In this document: one piece after another, positions 42,084-51,861 of the stretch
How positions within the stretch are numbered: position 1 is the stretch's first letter
Layout: each line of letters begins with the position of its first letter
NCBI GenBank assembly: GCA_000965745.1
Contig: CP009479.1
Coordinates: 1,994,457 to 2,058,456 of the forward strand
Direction: 5' to 3'
DNA length: 64,000 nucleotides
Origin: an uncultured archaeon
GTDB taxonomy: Archaea > Thermoplasmatota > Thermoplasmata > Thermoplasmatales > Thermoplasmataceae
Program-made: the position numbers and the translations under genes
Notes under the pieces: generated by a model
Told to the model about the DNA's origin: nothing
Database searches by the model: none
What the model saw: the letters and a program-made list of their open reading frames with translations, nothing else

Positions 42084-43590
42084 ATACGATGAGAATGGTT
42101 TCTCTACAAAGTACGACTCTAAATATGCCCGGACTGTAATGATTATCCTGGCAATGCTGGTGATTGTTGTGATGTATGTTGAGGGGATGCTTACGCCATC
42201 TCTTCCATCTATTGCCGGTGATTTTCACGTTACAATTTCCCAGGTAAGCCTGGTGCTTTCCACTTACCTTGTAGGAGGGGTCGCTTTTACCCCTATTGTG
42301 GGTAAACTTGGCGATATATACGGAAAGAAGAAGGTACTGACAGCAATCCTGTTCATATATCTGGCTGCGGTATTTGTAACTGGATTTTCCCCCAACTTCA
42401 CCTTCATGGTTGTATCCAGAACCATACAGGGAGTGGGCATGGCGATAATGCCATTGGGCATGAGCCTTGTCAGGGAAGAGTTTCCAAGGGATCTTGTGCC
42501 GAAAGCACAGGCCCTTATTAGCGCAATGTTCGGGGCAGGTTTTGCAATCAGCCTGCCGCTGGGCTCCTTAGTCTCAAATGACTTCGGGTGGAGGGTGACC
42601 TATCACACCGCAACACCTTTTGTTTTTATTCTGGCAATCGTAACTATATTCGTAATCAAGGAATCTAGATTTAAGAGACCGGAAACAAAGATAGACATCG
42701 TGGGGGCAACTTTACTCAGCACTGTCCTCGGGCTCTTTGTTTTTGCTCTTTCCGAAGGCCCTACATGGGGATGGACTTCAACCGGCATTTTGGCCCTGTT
42801 TATAATCGGGGCCATTCTGATGGTGCCCCTGGTAGCTTACGAAAGGGGGTACACAAGGAAGAAGGGAGAGGCGATTGTGAACTTCAAACTGCTATCGGAA
42901 AGAAATGTTCTGGTTGCCAATCTGGCCCTGAGTATATCCGGTATGGCGATGTTCCTTTCCATGCAGGCCCTGACATACAGGCTGGAGCTTCCGGTCCCTG
43001 CGGGGTTCGGCAAGTCCATAGTTGATACAGGGCTTTCTCTGGTTCCATTTGCCATAGGCGTCCTGGCGATGGGGCCTGTAACTGGGGCCCTTGTCTCCAG
43101 GACAGGGGTAAAACCCCTGGCAATACTTGGTGCTGTCCTTTCTGCGGTAGGATTTTTCATGCAGGCAACATTGCCCGGCTATACCGGCATCTTGATCTAT
43201 GAGTTCATCACGGGTGCAGGCCTTTCGCTGCTCAACGGATCAATGATAAATTTCGTTGTTCTTACTGTCCATCCGAAGGATATGGGGCTGGCCACTGCCA
43301 TGAACGGAACATTCAGGAGCATGGGGAGCGGCATAGGCGCACCTGTTGCGGGATCACTGATGTCAACATTCACAGCATCGTTTGTGATAGGTGTCGGCGG
43401 CGGGCTCACAATAACTAGACTTCTCCCGTCGCATCTGGCTTTCACCTATACTTTCTTAGCAGCATCGGTTGCGTTTATGGTCTCTGCAATCGTGATACTC
43501 TACGGTAAGGAGGTACTTGGAAGAGGACAGTCCAGGGTTAGGGCAAGCAGCAGGAGTGAGCTGAAAGCTGAGGATGCTCCGGCACAATGA
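42067..43590 (+). CDS. MFS multidrug efflux transporter (DHA2, EmrB/QacA type)
   Basis: This 507-residue transporter has about 14 membrane helices, an N-terminal TPSLPSIAGDFHVT motif common to this class, the loop motif GKLGDIYGKKKVL and SRTIQGVGMAIMPLGMSLV, split here, as motif C-like. It would export drugs, dyes or metabolites in exchange for protons. The GTG start lies inside marR, so translation is coupled. Co-expression with a MarR regulator supports inducible efflux. Confidence 0.92.
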   Translation: MKKITEYDENGFSTKYDSKYARTVMIILAMLVIVVMYVEGMLTPSLPSIAGDFHVTISQVSLVLSTYLVGGVAFTPIVGKLGDIYGKKKVLTAILFIYLAAVFVTGFSPNFTFMVVSRTIQGVGMAIMPLGMSLVREEFPRDLVPKAQALISAMFGAGFAISLPLGSLVSNDFGWRVTYHTATPFVFILAIVTIFVIKESRFKRPETKIDIVGATLLSTVLGLFVFALSEGPTWGWTSTGILALFIIGAILMVPLVAYERGYTRKKGEAIVNFKLLSERNVLVANLALSISGMAMFLSMQALTYRLELPVPAGFGKSIVDTGLSLVPFAIGVLAMGPVTGALVSRTGVKPLAILGAVLSAVGFFMQATLPGYTGILIYEFITGAGLSLLNGSMINFVVLTVHPKDMGLATAMNGTFRSMGSGIGAPVAGSLMSTFTASFVIGVGGGLTITRLLPSHLAFTYTFLAASVAFMVSAIVILYGKEVLGRGQSRVRASSRSELKAEDAPAQ

Positions 43591-43869
43591 GTCACCTCAT
43601 CTCATTTTTTTCCACTACTCGCAAAATCACAGTGGTTGGCAAGAGTCAACCAATTTTGCCATTCAGCTCATCTCCTTTAGAACTGCACGTCATGTGCAGC
43701 CCAAGCGAGTTGATATGAAGAGTCCGCGCATCTCGGACATCGTGAATGGGTGTGGCCGATTTGTTCTCCTCCTGCATTCCTGGAATGTTTCCTTCATGCT
43801 CTCACCCCGAGAAGCTGGAACCCTCATCAAACAATTTAGAATCAAAAGTTGAGGAAAAACTTAATAATA

Positions 43870-43943
43870 TGGGCTCGCCGGGATTCGAACCCGGGTAATC
43901 GGCTCCGAAGGCCAACAGGATATCCTAGCTACCTCACAAGCCC
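43870..43943 (-). tRNA. tRNA-Arg (anticodon TCG)
   Basis: Read on the minus strand, acceptor GGGCTTG pairs with CGAGCCC; the D arm is AGG...CCT; the anticodon stem TTGGC/GCCGA encloses loop CTTCGGA (anticodon TCG); the T arm is CCGGG-TTCGAAT-CCCGG. The discriminator base is A. There is no intron and no encoded CCA. Confidence 0.93.
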
Positions 43944-43990
43944 ACTGATGATATGTTAACGAACAATAAAAGCCGTACGCTCCAAGCAAG

Positions 43991-44224
43991 CTAAAGTGTT
44001 GTCTGGACCTCGTTGCCCTCCGGAAACATAATACTGGAAAGCCCTGTTGAGTCCAGGTAATCGAAGAAGTCGTAAACGGGCTTGTTTTTTCCTTTCCCGG
44101 TTATGTTGACCACTGACTTGAAGTTGAAGCACAGCCTGCACTTGGTTATAAACGCAGAATGAAATGTACAGTTTCCATCATTGTGGTAGATGCAGTTCTG
44201 CTCAACACTTCTGTCTCCTGTCAT
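43991..44224 (-). CDS. Small Cys-containing protein coupled to the STAND/TPR gene
   Basis: This 77-residue protein has five cysteines and three histidines in the first half (CIYHNDGNCTFH, then CRLCFNF), which may bind zinc, followed by KGKNKPVYDFFDYLDSTG. I do not recognise the family. Its ATG overlaps the stop of the large ATPase gene upstream as ATGA, so the two are translated together and probably act together. The gene ends 47 bases before a tRNA-Arg. Confidence 0.68.
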   Translation of the reverse strand: MTGDRSVEQNCIYHNDGNCTFHSAFITKCRLCFNFKSVVNITGKGKNKPVYDFFDYLDSTGLSSIMFPEGNEVQTTL

Positions 44225-46839
44225 GTTATCGACGTATTCTCCGCAAAGGAATTGAATGCATACTTAAAATTGTTGGGTATTATCTCGAGCATCTCCTTCA
44301 TCTCCGGTATTTCTCCGTACTTCCTCTTCAGCGAAAGGAAAACAATAGTCTCCTTATACAGCCTGACCAGATTTATTGTGCTCCTCTCATCCTTTGACAG
44401 GCTTTTGACATGCCCCATGAATTCATCTCTGCTTACCCTGCCAGCCATGCAGCTGATTTCCAGGGCCCTGATAAGATAGTCATATTTCCTTACGCCTGTA
44501 TCAGGTGGGGGGCAACTCTCGAGGTACTTTTCAAGTCCTGCTTCATCACCCTGGTAGAACAGGACCAGCCCCTTGTGTACGATGGACATCAGGACGCCAT
44601 ACCTTTCCCCCATGTCTGCTGCCCTTCTAATGCAGATGTCAGCAGCGTTGTTTGCGTTTTCAAAGTCTCCCCTGAAAACAAAAAATATTGCTGCCATGGA
44701 GTAGAAAATTGGAAGGAACTCTTCATCTTCGGGCAACTCCTCGAGAAACAGTGACGGCAGAATATCGCTCTTTTCCCCAGTAACGAGTTCATGGGAAAAC
44801 TCCTTCATTGCGTACGCTATCTTGTACAGTTCTCCATCCTTGTTTCTGTTAACCGCTTCAAGCGCCTTCTCAGAAGCTTCAAGCGAGCTCCTGACTTCGA
44901 GTTCATTAAGGTAAAGAATAGACAGGAATCTAAAAAATCTGTACTTCAGGTCATTACGGTCTGCAAGTTCAACAAGTTTTATTGCTGACGGAATGTAGCT
45001 TCTGACTTCATCCACTCTTCCGGTTATGTAGTAAGTTTCGGCGAGGTTGTAAGTCGAGTAGGCCCTGGTTACCAGGTCTCCCGTGAGGTATGAGTTCTCA
45101 ATAAGCTCATTGAATATTCCGATTGCTTCACTATACTCCCCTTCGTAGCTCTTCAGAATTCCTATGTTGTTGAGATTCTTGGCAGCGTTTCCCAGAAGCC
45201 CAAGGCTTCTATTGATCTCAAGCGATTCCTCGTAAAATCTCATCGCTTCCCCATGCCTGAAGGTTTCAAGGCACACATTTCCCAGAATATTCAGTGCCTC
45301 AGCTTCTTTGCCACTGTCTCCTGCAGTTTTCAGAATGTTTCTGGCCTTGTCCGTTATTTCATACGCCGAAGCGTACTCCCTCTTTTTGAGAAGCACCGAT
45401 CCCTTTGCGAGATAAAGAAGCCCTATTTCTGTATCACTAACTTTTTCTGAAGCGCCTATCTTTTCTATCAGCTCAAGAGCAGACGAGTACTCCCCTCTAT
45501 GTGTGTTAAGCCTTGCGAGGCTTATCTTTGGCACTATCTCACTGGGATGTTCCGATATTATCCCCTCATAACAGGCAGAAGCCCCCTCTGCCTCACCCAG
45601 CAACTCTAGAGCCTCACATCTTGTTAGCGACGCTGTGACTGAATACGTCATCTTTTCAGCTTTCTCCAGGAAGTCGGTAAGGAAGTCTATAAGTGACCTG
45701 AGTGAGGCAAATTTGGAGATTATGGAACTGCCCTGTTCTTCTATGATCCTCCCGATGTATTCTATCTCTCCTTTCTGCAGCAGTATGTACAGCTGCATCT
45801 GAAGCGGCAGTTCGACGAAAAGGTCGCTCTTGCTCATGGTATAGTATATCTGAAGCTTGCGGGTGTTGGACATCCTGCTCAATATGAAGTCCCTTATCCT
45901 GTAGTTTGAGATATCATATTTCAGACCTTTCTCCGAAACCACCCCGGACTTTTCAAGCTTGCTGAGTACCTTCAGCATATCCGTGTCGTCTACGCCAGCT
46001 AAACGGCCAAGCCTCGTGTATGTTGTTTCCTCCTCTATGAGAGCCAGGAGTTCTGCGACAAAAGCCTGTTTCTCAGTAAGCTCAGAAAGGATCCTTTCAT
46101 AGTGTATCTCAACTGCCTGAGGGATCGGAAAGAATCTGTAGACAACATCGTCAACCTCCTTTTCCCCGTTTATGATTCCGTGATCTTCGTAGTACTGCAG
46201 CGTGTATTTCAATGTGTTTATGTTTCCGTCCACTACCCTGAACAAATCGTTGACAAACCGGTCGGGGAGGTTGTATCCGTTTATTCCGAGAAAAAACCTG
46301 AAATCGTCGACTTTCATTTTTTCAAGATGTATGGTCTTGACCTGCTCTTCAGTCTCGAGGAGCTGGAGAAAACGCCTGCTAAGCCTGCTGCTTTCTACAA
46401 AATTTGTTGTGAAAGACCCGATAAGTTTGAAATTATACTTCTTCGTGAGACGGGAAAGATACAGGAAGAAATCCCTGGACTCATCTGAAACGCTTTCCAG
46501 CCCTTCTGCGATTATTACTGTACTTCCCGAATCATCTCCCTTCAGGAGTTCTATGTAACCGTTCATCAATTCCTCAATATTCCGGTTCCTGAACTCATCA
46601 AACGCGTCATTAAGGATTTCATTGAAAAGATGGTATCTTGAAAGCTCCGTCTTCAGGTAGCTTGAGCCCCTGAAAAATTTAATGCCCTCTGGCTGAAGTC
46701 TATCGCGCAAGTAGCCTATGGTCTCTGTCTTGCCAAAACCCTCAGGAGCTACAAGCACGTAGCTTGTACCCTCTTCTTTGGAAGGAATTTCCTCCTCAAG
46801 TTTTTTACAGGCATCTACATAGGATGTGCTTCCATCCAT
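44221..46839 (-). CDS. STAND-like ATPase with TPR repeats
   Basis: This 872-residue protein has an N-terminal ATPase domain: Walker A APEGFGKT (residues 31-38) and a Walker-B-like VIIAEGLE (108-115), where Ala replaces the usual Asp but Glu is kept. A winged-helix-like part follows (YTRLGRLAGVDDTDMLKVLSKL). From about residue 400 to 850 it is made of tetratricopeptide-type helices (NILGNVCLETFRHGEAMRF, NNIGILKSYEGEYSEAIG). The layout is that of MalT/STAND signal proteins, which stay inactive until a ligand binds the repeats. No DNA-binding or effector domain is recognisable at the C-terminus; a coupled small Cys protein follows. Confidence 0.8.
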   Translation of the reverse strand: MDGSTSYVDACKKLEEEIPSKEEGTSYVLVAPEGFGKTETIGYLRDRLQPEGIKFFRGSSYLKTELSRYHLFNEILNDAFDEFRNRNIEELMNGYIELLKGDDSGSTVIIAEGLESVSDESRDFFLYLSRLTKKYNFKLIGSFTTNFVESSRLSRRFLQLLETEEQVKTIHLEKMKVDDFRFFLGINGYNLPDRFVNDLFRVVDGNINTLKYTLQYYEDHGIINGEKEVDDVVYRFFPIPQAVEIHYERILSELTEKQAFVAELLALIEEETTYTRLGRLAGVDDTDMLKVLSKLEKSGVVSEKGLKYDISNYRIRDFILSRMSNTRKLQIYYTMSKSDLFVELPLQMQLYILLQKGEIEYIGRIIEEQGSSIISKFASLRSLIDFLTDFLEKAEKMTYSVTASLTRCEALELLGEAEGASACYEGIISEHPSEIVPKISLARLNTHRGEYSSALELIEKIGASEKVSDTEIGLLYLAKGSVLLKKREYASAYEITDKARNILKTAGDSGKEAEALNILGNVCLETFRHGEAMRFYEESLEINRSLGLLGNAAKNLNNIGILKSYEGEYSEAIGIFNELIENSYLTGDLVTRAYSTYNLAETYYITGRVDEVRSYIPSAIKLVELADRNDLKYRFFRFLSILYLNELEVRSSLEASEKALEAVNRNKDGELYKIAYAMKEFSHELVTGEKSDILPSLFLEELPEDEEFLPIFYSMAAIFFVFRGDFENANNAADICIRRAADMGERYGVLMSIVHKGLVLFYQGDEAGLEKYLESCPPPDTGVRKYDYLIRALEISCMAGRVSRDEFMGHVKSLSKDERSTINLVRLYKETIVFLSLKRKYGEIPEMKEMLEIIPNNFKYAFNSFAENTSIT

Positions 46840-46916
46840 CCTTGCACTAAGAATATTGTTTTATTAATATTTTTTTACCAATATGGTGATTTAAATTTCT
46901 TGATGGACGCTTTTCA

Positions 46917-47660
46917 TCAAATTTTAACACGCCTGCCCGAGTCGGTCAGTTTGGTTACTCCGAATTCACGCATCCTACCTATGGATTCTATATCAAAAAC
47001 CGGACCGTCCCTGCAGAGCTGGTAACCGTCCACTGAACATGAATCGCAAATCCCGATACCGCACTTCATTAGCCTCTCAAGGGAAAATTCTGCTTTCACA
47101 TTTCTGCCTTTCAGGTAGTCATGGACAGCTTTAAGCATTTTCTCAGGGCCGCACACATAAAGCATGCTGAACCTTTCAAGGTCCATCGACCTGAGTTGGT
47201 CTACCGGAGTACCTTTCACCCCTGCCGATCCATCATCTGTAACCCTGAAAATCCGTTCCCGTTCAAATTCATCATCGAAGAGGAGCTCCTTTTCATTTCT
47301 GGCAGAAACTACCGCCGAAGAATTCAGGCTGATTAGCGGCCGTAGGGAAGCCATGCCTGTCCCGCCCCCTACCAGGAGAACTTCCCCCTCTGCAGGCGTG
47401 AATGAATCGCCGTAGGGTCCGCGGAAGAACAGCCTGTCCCCGGGTTCCAGGTTCCTGAGTGCCTTAGAGGTTGGCCCATATTCTTTCACTGTTATGGCCT
47501 TTGTCCCTTCAGTGATGGATAGGGACATGGGTATTTCACCTACATCAGGAAGCCACACCATGACGAACTGTCCCGGTTTTACAATCTGATCCCATTCGAA
47601 GTATAGCGTGGAAACCAACGGGGTTTCTTCTCTCTTGCCCGTGACAGCAACACAGATCAT
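46917..47660 (-). CDS. pyrK: Dihydroorotate dehydrogenase electron-transfer subunit PyrK
   Basis: This 247-residue iron-sulfur flavoprotein passes electrons between NAD and PyrD. It has a ferredoxin-reductase fold: FAD site PMSLSI, NAD site LVGGGTGMASLRPL, and the C-terminal 2Fe-2S motif CGIGICDSCSVDGYQLC. Its start overlaps the stop of pyrD by four bases. Together they form the type 1B enzyme of pyrimidine synthesis. Confidence 0.93.
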   Translation of the reverse strand: MICVAVTGKREETPLVSTLYFEWDQIVKPGQFVMVWLPDVGEIPMSLSITEGTKAITVKEYGPTSKALRNLEPGDRLFFRGPYGDSFTPAEGEVLLVGGGTGMASLRPLISLNSSAVVSARNEKELLFDDEFERERIFRVTDDGSAGVKGTPVDQLRSMDLERFSMLYVCGPEKMLKAVHDYLKGRNVKAEFSLERLMKCGIGICDSCSVDGYQLCRDGPVFDIESIGRMREFGVTKLTDSGRRVKI

Positions 47661-48562
47661 CCCGATATCGCCACCCCTATGAGTTCATCGATCCTATCGA
47701 CCTTCTCTCTGGCCATGAAATCGTTTATTTGGCCATTAACCAAGTCGAAAACTCTCCTGCCATGCCTGAAAAGTGCTGTTCCGATTTGTAGCGCTGAGGC
47801 ACCGGCCATAATGTACTCAATTGCATCATAGCCGGTTTCAATTCCGCCTACGCCAACTATTTCCTTTCCGGTTTCCTTCTTCACCTCGTAGACATATCTT
47901 ATCCCCACGGGCTTTATCGCACTTCCCGAAAGGCCTCCATACCTGTTGCTCAGCACAGGCTTTCTGGCATTGATGTCTATGGACATACCCCTTACCGTGT
48001 TTATCAAAACATATGCGTCCGCTCTTTCTGCAGCCTTTGCAATCTCAAGCATGTTGCTGACATTGGGGCTCAATTTGGCAAACAGCGGTACACTGATCTT
48101 CTTCTTGATCTCTGTAACTATTTCTTCAACAAGTGACGCATCGCTGCCCACTTCGGTTCCGAAACCCTCCACGTGCGGGCATGAAAGGTTCAGTTCAACG
48201 CCGGAAACCGAGAATTTTTCCATCTTTTCTGCCAGGTTCACAAAATCTTCTACAGTAGATGCAAAAATGCTTCCAATTACTGGTTTTCCAGCAGTCAATG
48301 CGATTTCTATCTCTTCTCCGAAACTTTCAATTCCCGGATTGGCTAGCCCCACCGCATTAAGGAGGCCACTGTCAACTTCTGCTATGACAGGAGGCCTGTA
48401 TCCTGCCCTCTCATCAATACCTATAGACTTTGTAACAACGGCTGCTGCACCCTCTTCCATAATTCTCCTCATGGTGTAGCCGTTTTCATCAAGTATACCA
48501 GATGCAAGGATTAGGGGATTCTCAAGCTCAAGCCCTGCAATCTTCGCTGAAATGTCCGGCAT
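47657..48562 (-). CDS. pyrD: Dihydroorotate dehydrogenase catalytic subunit PyrD
   Basis: This 301-residue FMN TIM-barrel enzyme oxidises dihydroorotate to orotate, the fourth step of pyrimidine synthesis. Motifs are NAVGLANPGIESF, LNLSCPHVEGFG and the phosphate site GVGGIETGYDAIEYIMAGA with GTALFRHG. Type 1B members carry a catalytic Cys in this loop, seen here as NLSCPH. Its gene is first in the pyrD-pyrK pair. Confidence 0.94.
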   Translation of the reverse strand: MPDISAKIAGLELENPLILASGILDENGYTMRRIMEEGAAAVVTKSIGIDERAGYRPPVIAEVDSGLLNAVGLANPGIESFGEEIEIALTAGKPVIGSIFASTVEDFVNLAEKMEKFSVSGVELNLSCPHVEGFGTEVGSDASLVEEIVTEIKKKISVPLFAKLSPNVSNMLEIAKAAERADAYVLINTVRGMSIDINARKPVLSNRYGGLSGSAIKPVGIRYVYEVKKETGKEIVGVGGIETGYDAIEYIMAGASALQIGTALFRHGRRVFDLVNGQINDFMAREKVDRIDELIGVAISG

Positions 48563-48664
48563 GTATCACTAACCGGAAGTCGATCCCTACAGTTTATTTA
48601 AATTCAATTGTCCACAGGGCACCCCCAATGCAGATATGGCCTTATGGCAGGCCCGCCGGTAAGT

Positions 48665-49156
48665 TCAGTATTCTGTGGGCATGAAATCGGGAAAGCCTTC
48701 GAGAACAACATACCCTTTCTTCTCGAGTGCTCCCCTGTAAAGGTACACCTTTTCAAACGGCAGGTCAACCATCCTGTTGCTGAGGTAGTATTTTCCACCA
48801 TTTTCAGAAAAAATTCTGCAGCCGCTCATGTTTGCATAGTTCATCACAAGGTCTTCCGTTACGGTGAGGAAATCCCTGATCACGCGATCAGGCAGGTTGC
48901 TGCTGATTACCACTCTGGAGGCACCTGAAACTATGCTGTCAACAAGATCAGCAGTCCGTTCTGGGAAGCTCATTACAGTAATTTCGAAGAACTTAGAAAG
49001 CTCGTTGTAGAGTTTCAGGTTGTATGCACCTTTATTCAGGCCGTCCAAATCTATGACAAAGAGCTCTTCCTCATCCTCAAATTCAAGCAGGGTTTTAGCA
49101 TTGACGAACCCTGTAATCTCCTTGTTGTCCAGGACTACACACTTAACTGTTTCCAA
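48665..49156 (-). CDS. Conserved hypothetical protein, possibly HisA-like
   Basis: This 163-residue protein has an alternating strand/helix pattern (LFVIDLDGLNKG, NLKLYNELSKFFEITVM, SGASRVVISSN). The DLDG segment followed by a Gly-rich and a VVISS strand recalls archaeal proteins related to HisA half-barrels, but no phosphate-binding Gly motif is present. The C-terminal half differs (YYLSNRMVDLPFEKVYLYRG). It may be a scaffold or a distantly related enzyme. It lies beside pyrD without overlap. Confidence 0.6.
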   Translation of the reverse strand: METVKCVVLDNKEITGFVNAKTLLEFEDEEELFVIDLDGLNKGAYNLKLYNELSKFFEITVMSFPERTADLVDSIVSGASRVVISSNLPDRVIRDFLTVTEDLVMNYANMSGCRIFSENGGKYYLSNRMVDLPFEKVYLYRGALEKKGYVVLEGFPDFMPTEY

Positions 49157-49369
49157 CCCGGAATTATGGTACCTGTTCTAATAACATTATTCATCAAGTT
49201 TGCCTTCATGTCATCTATTGTCACTGAAAATAAAAATACAGAGCAGTTGATTTGAGCGTTGCAAACAGTCCTAGTTTGGCATGGCTCATACGAAAAATTG
49301 CTTTTTATTATGGTGTAATAACTATGATCCATGGGAAATATTATATTCTGTTAAGTTAATATATCGAAT

Positions 49370-50188
49370 GTGCTTGCAGACTCTCGAACTTACAGGCTCA
49401 AATTCACCAGGGTTCTGATCCCGATGGCAAGTGGCGGGAAATCAAGAAGAGTCCTGGATATTGCCTATGACATGGCGTCTGTGCATGATTGCGAAATCAC
49501 TGCCTTAACAATAAAGGATGAAGTCCATGATATGGCATGGAGCGAAAAGGTTGCACGTGTGACGGAAGCCTACAGGGAAGGCAAGGACAAAGGGATAAAA
49601 GTTGTCCCCAAGATAAGAACCAGGGGGTCTGTCAGGGAATGCATCACCGATGAGGTTAATGCCCATGCCTACAGCATGGTAATGCTTGCAGCAGGAAAAA
49701 GGTCACCTCTGTCAGCATCCATTTTCGGCGGAATCGGAGACCACGTCCTGAAGAACTCAAAAATACCGGTCATCGCCGCGAGCGTGTCAGATACCAGCTA
49801 TCCCTACAGAAGCATCTTTCTTCCAGTGTCCGAGAACGTGAACACCCGGACTGCGGTTTCATTCGCACTCAACCTGAAAATAGCAACTGGTGCGAAACTC
49901 TACCTTGCTGACCTTAGAGGATATGACACCAAGATAAGGCACGGGTTCAAGCTTCTTTTCGACCATTTTGAGGAGATGCTTGAAAGGTTTGGCAGGGATA
50001 TCGTTGTCATTAAGGGTGGATTTTCAGAAACTCTCAAGGAAGAGCTAAAATCACTCTCAGAGAGGCTTTCTCCTGATGCCACAGTGCTTGGGGTCCGATC
50101 TGACACATCGGGAAAAATCAGGATGAGTTCCAACGTTAAAGCCACGATAAAGGAGAACCCGGGTGACACAATTCTGATAAAAAAGTAG
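49370..50188 (+). CDS. Universal stress protein, tandem UspA-like domains
   Basis: This 272-residue protein has two UspA-like halves. The first (FTRVLIPMASGGKSRRVLDIAYDMA, split here, through FGGIGDHVLKNSKIPVIAA) keeps a loop like the ATP-binding Gly motif of the family. The second (YRSIFLPVSENVNTRTAVSFAL) has lost it. A GTG at 49370 is the start, with AAATATTATATTC about 28 bases upstream. The role is probably stress sensing; the partner is unknown. It is convergent with elp3. Confidence 0.82.
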   Translation: MLADSRTYRLKFTRVLIPMASGGKSRRVLDIAYDMASVHDCEITALTIKDEVHDMAWSEKVARVTEAYREGKDKGIKVVPKIRTRGSVRECITDEVNAHAYSMVMLAAGKRSPLSASIFGGIGDHVLKNSKIPVIAASVSDTSYPYRSIFLPVSENVNTRTAVSFALNLKIATGAKLYLADLRGYDTKIRHGFKLLFDHFEEMLERFGRDIVVIKGGFSETLKEELKSLSERLSPDATVLGVRSDTSGKIRMSSNVKATIKENPGDTILIKK

Positions 50189-50201
50189 AGGTGACTGCAT
50201 A

Positions 50202-51749
50202 TTACTGCAATCTCTTGCCCATGTATGGGCCTACTCTCTCATAGCCCATTCTTCTGAAATATTCCCTTACTCCTATCCCGCTTATTACAAGGATTCTTCC
50301 CAGGCCATATTCTTCCCTGGTGATTCTTTCAGCCTCCGCCATAAGAAGGCCTCCGAACCCTTTATGCTGCCACCTGCCTCCAGCCTTGTCCCCTACCGGG
50401 ACGACGCTGCCGAACACTTTTATCTCCCTGATCACGGAAGAATCTGCCATTTCTTTCCTGTGTGCGCTGTCAGAAGGGATTCTAAGCCTTACAAATCCCA
50501 CTATCCTGTTATCCTGCGTTTCATATGAAATGAATATCTCTTTCCCGCCACTCGCTTCATAATTTCTCCGTCTCAGGGCTGGTTCCTCCCCCATCTCAGG
50601 TACACGGCCAATTTCACGGGACCTCATTTCCATAGTGTTGATACCGAGTTCATTCAGCCTGTCATCAACCATGTTTCGTATGTCGCTCCTCTTGACCCCG
50701 GACTCGATAAACTTGACAGGAATGTCCCTCTGCATCCTCTGCACTCTGATCCAGGGAGGCATATTCTTCATGAAATAGGTAATGAGATCCACGGCGCTAT
50801 CAGTATCCAGCGGCATGTATTTCCCCTGCTTCCACATCCTGTATATCGCTGTGCCCTTGACAACCAGCGTTGGGTAAATCTTCAGCATGTCGGGCCTGTA
50901 GGCGGGATCCTTGATCATAAGGTCGAAGCTTTTCTTGTCATCTTCAATTGAGGCTCCAGGCATCCCCGGCATCAGATGATACACCATCTTCAGGCCCGCG
51001 TCCCTTGAGAGCTGCGTAGACTTGACAATCTCTGCTATGCCATGTCCCCGCCCATTCTTCCTCAATATCCTCTCTGATATATTCTGGACTCCAAGCTCAA
51101 CTTTTGTTGCGCCATATCTCAGGGAAAGGTCAATCTCCTTCTCAAAAAACCAGTCGGGTTTCGTCTCTACTGTCAGACCGATGCATCTGCGTCCAGCACC
51201 CTCGTTCTGAAGGATGGACTCGTCAAGCGTGTTTGATATGCTCATGTTCATGCCGTCCAGGCATCCCTTAACAAATGACTCCTGGTACTCCCTGGGCCTT
51301 GCAGTGAATGTTCCGCCCATTATTATCAAATCAACTTTGCTGGTATCATGGCCTATGGTATCAAGCTGCTTCAGCCTGTTGAACACCTGGTTGTAGCCAT
51401 CGTAGCCGTTGCTCCTCCCTCTCAGGGCGGCAGGCTCATATCCGGTGTAAGCTTGCGGGGAATTGTTTTCGAGCCCTCCCGGGCAGTATATGCACTTGCC
51501 GTGAGGGCACCTGTCCGGAGAGGTCATGGCGGCAACAACTGCAACTCCGGATATTGTCCTTGTGGGTTTAATTCTAAGAAGATCAAGATACTGTTCATCG
51601 AATTCAGCAGAGTTAAGGATTTCAACATCACCGGGGATATAATCAAGATTATACCGCTTCGCCAGCTGCATTTTTCTGGACTGAAGCTGCTCCTTTGTCT
51701 TTACGTTCCCGGTCCTGATTTCGTGGACTATCTCTTCATAAAAGTCCAT
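50202..51749 (-). CDS. elp3: tRNA uridine(34) carboxymethyl synthase Elp3
   Basis: This 515-residue enzyme builds the cm5 group on wobble uridine. The radical SAM cluster ligands are C81, C86 and C89 (CPHGKCIYCPGG), with the conserved GGTFTARPREYQESFVKG, split here, after it. The C-terminal GNAT acetyltransferase domain has EIKVFGSVVPVG and GFGGLLMAEAERI. Archaea use Elp3 alone, without the other Elongator subunits. It is a single gene here. Confidence 0.95.
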   Translation of the reverse strand: MDFYEEIVHEIRTGNVKTKEQLQSRKMQLAKRYNLDYIPGDVEILNSAEFDEQYLDLLRIKPTRTISGVAVVAAMTSPDRCPHGKCIYCPGGLENNSPQAYTGYEPAALRGRSNGYDGYNQVFNRLKQLDTIGHDTSKVDLIIMGGTFTARPREYQESFVKGCLDGMNMSISNTLDESILQNEGAGRRCIGLTVETKPDWFFEKEIDLSLRYGATKVELGVQNISERILRKNGRGHGIAEIVKSTQLSRDAGLKMVYHLMPGMPGASIEDDKKSFDLMIKDPAYRPDMLKIYPTLVVKGTAIYRMWKQGKYMPLDTDSAVDLITYFMKNMPPWIRVQRMQRDIPVKFIESGVKRSDIRNMVDDRLNELGINTMEMRSREIGRVPEMGEEPALRRRNYEASGGKEIFISYETQDNRIVGFVRLRIPSDSAHRKEMADSSVIREIKVFGSVVPVGDKAGGRWQHKGFGGLLMAEAERITREEYGLGRILVISGIGVREYFRRMGYERVGPYMGKRLQ

Positions 51750-51861
51750 CCAGGTTGGAATGCTTGAGATTATTAAACCCTTTTGAGAGGTCTGGATGAA
51801 ATATGCTGTTGATCATGGAGGTGTGTGGAAGATTTTAATCAGCAGCAGCTTATCATGGAAC

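Noticed and set aside
43591-43869. Possible integrase fragment before tRNA-Arg(TCG)
   Set aside because: A minus-strand frame (MKETFQECRRR...) is open briefly but has no recombinase motif, and there is no duplicated tRNA end.
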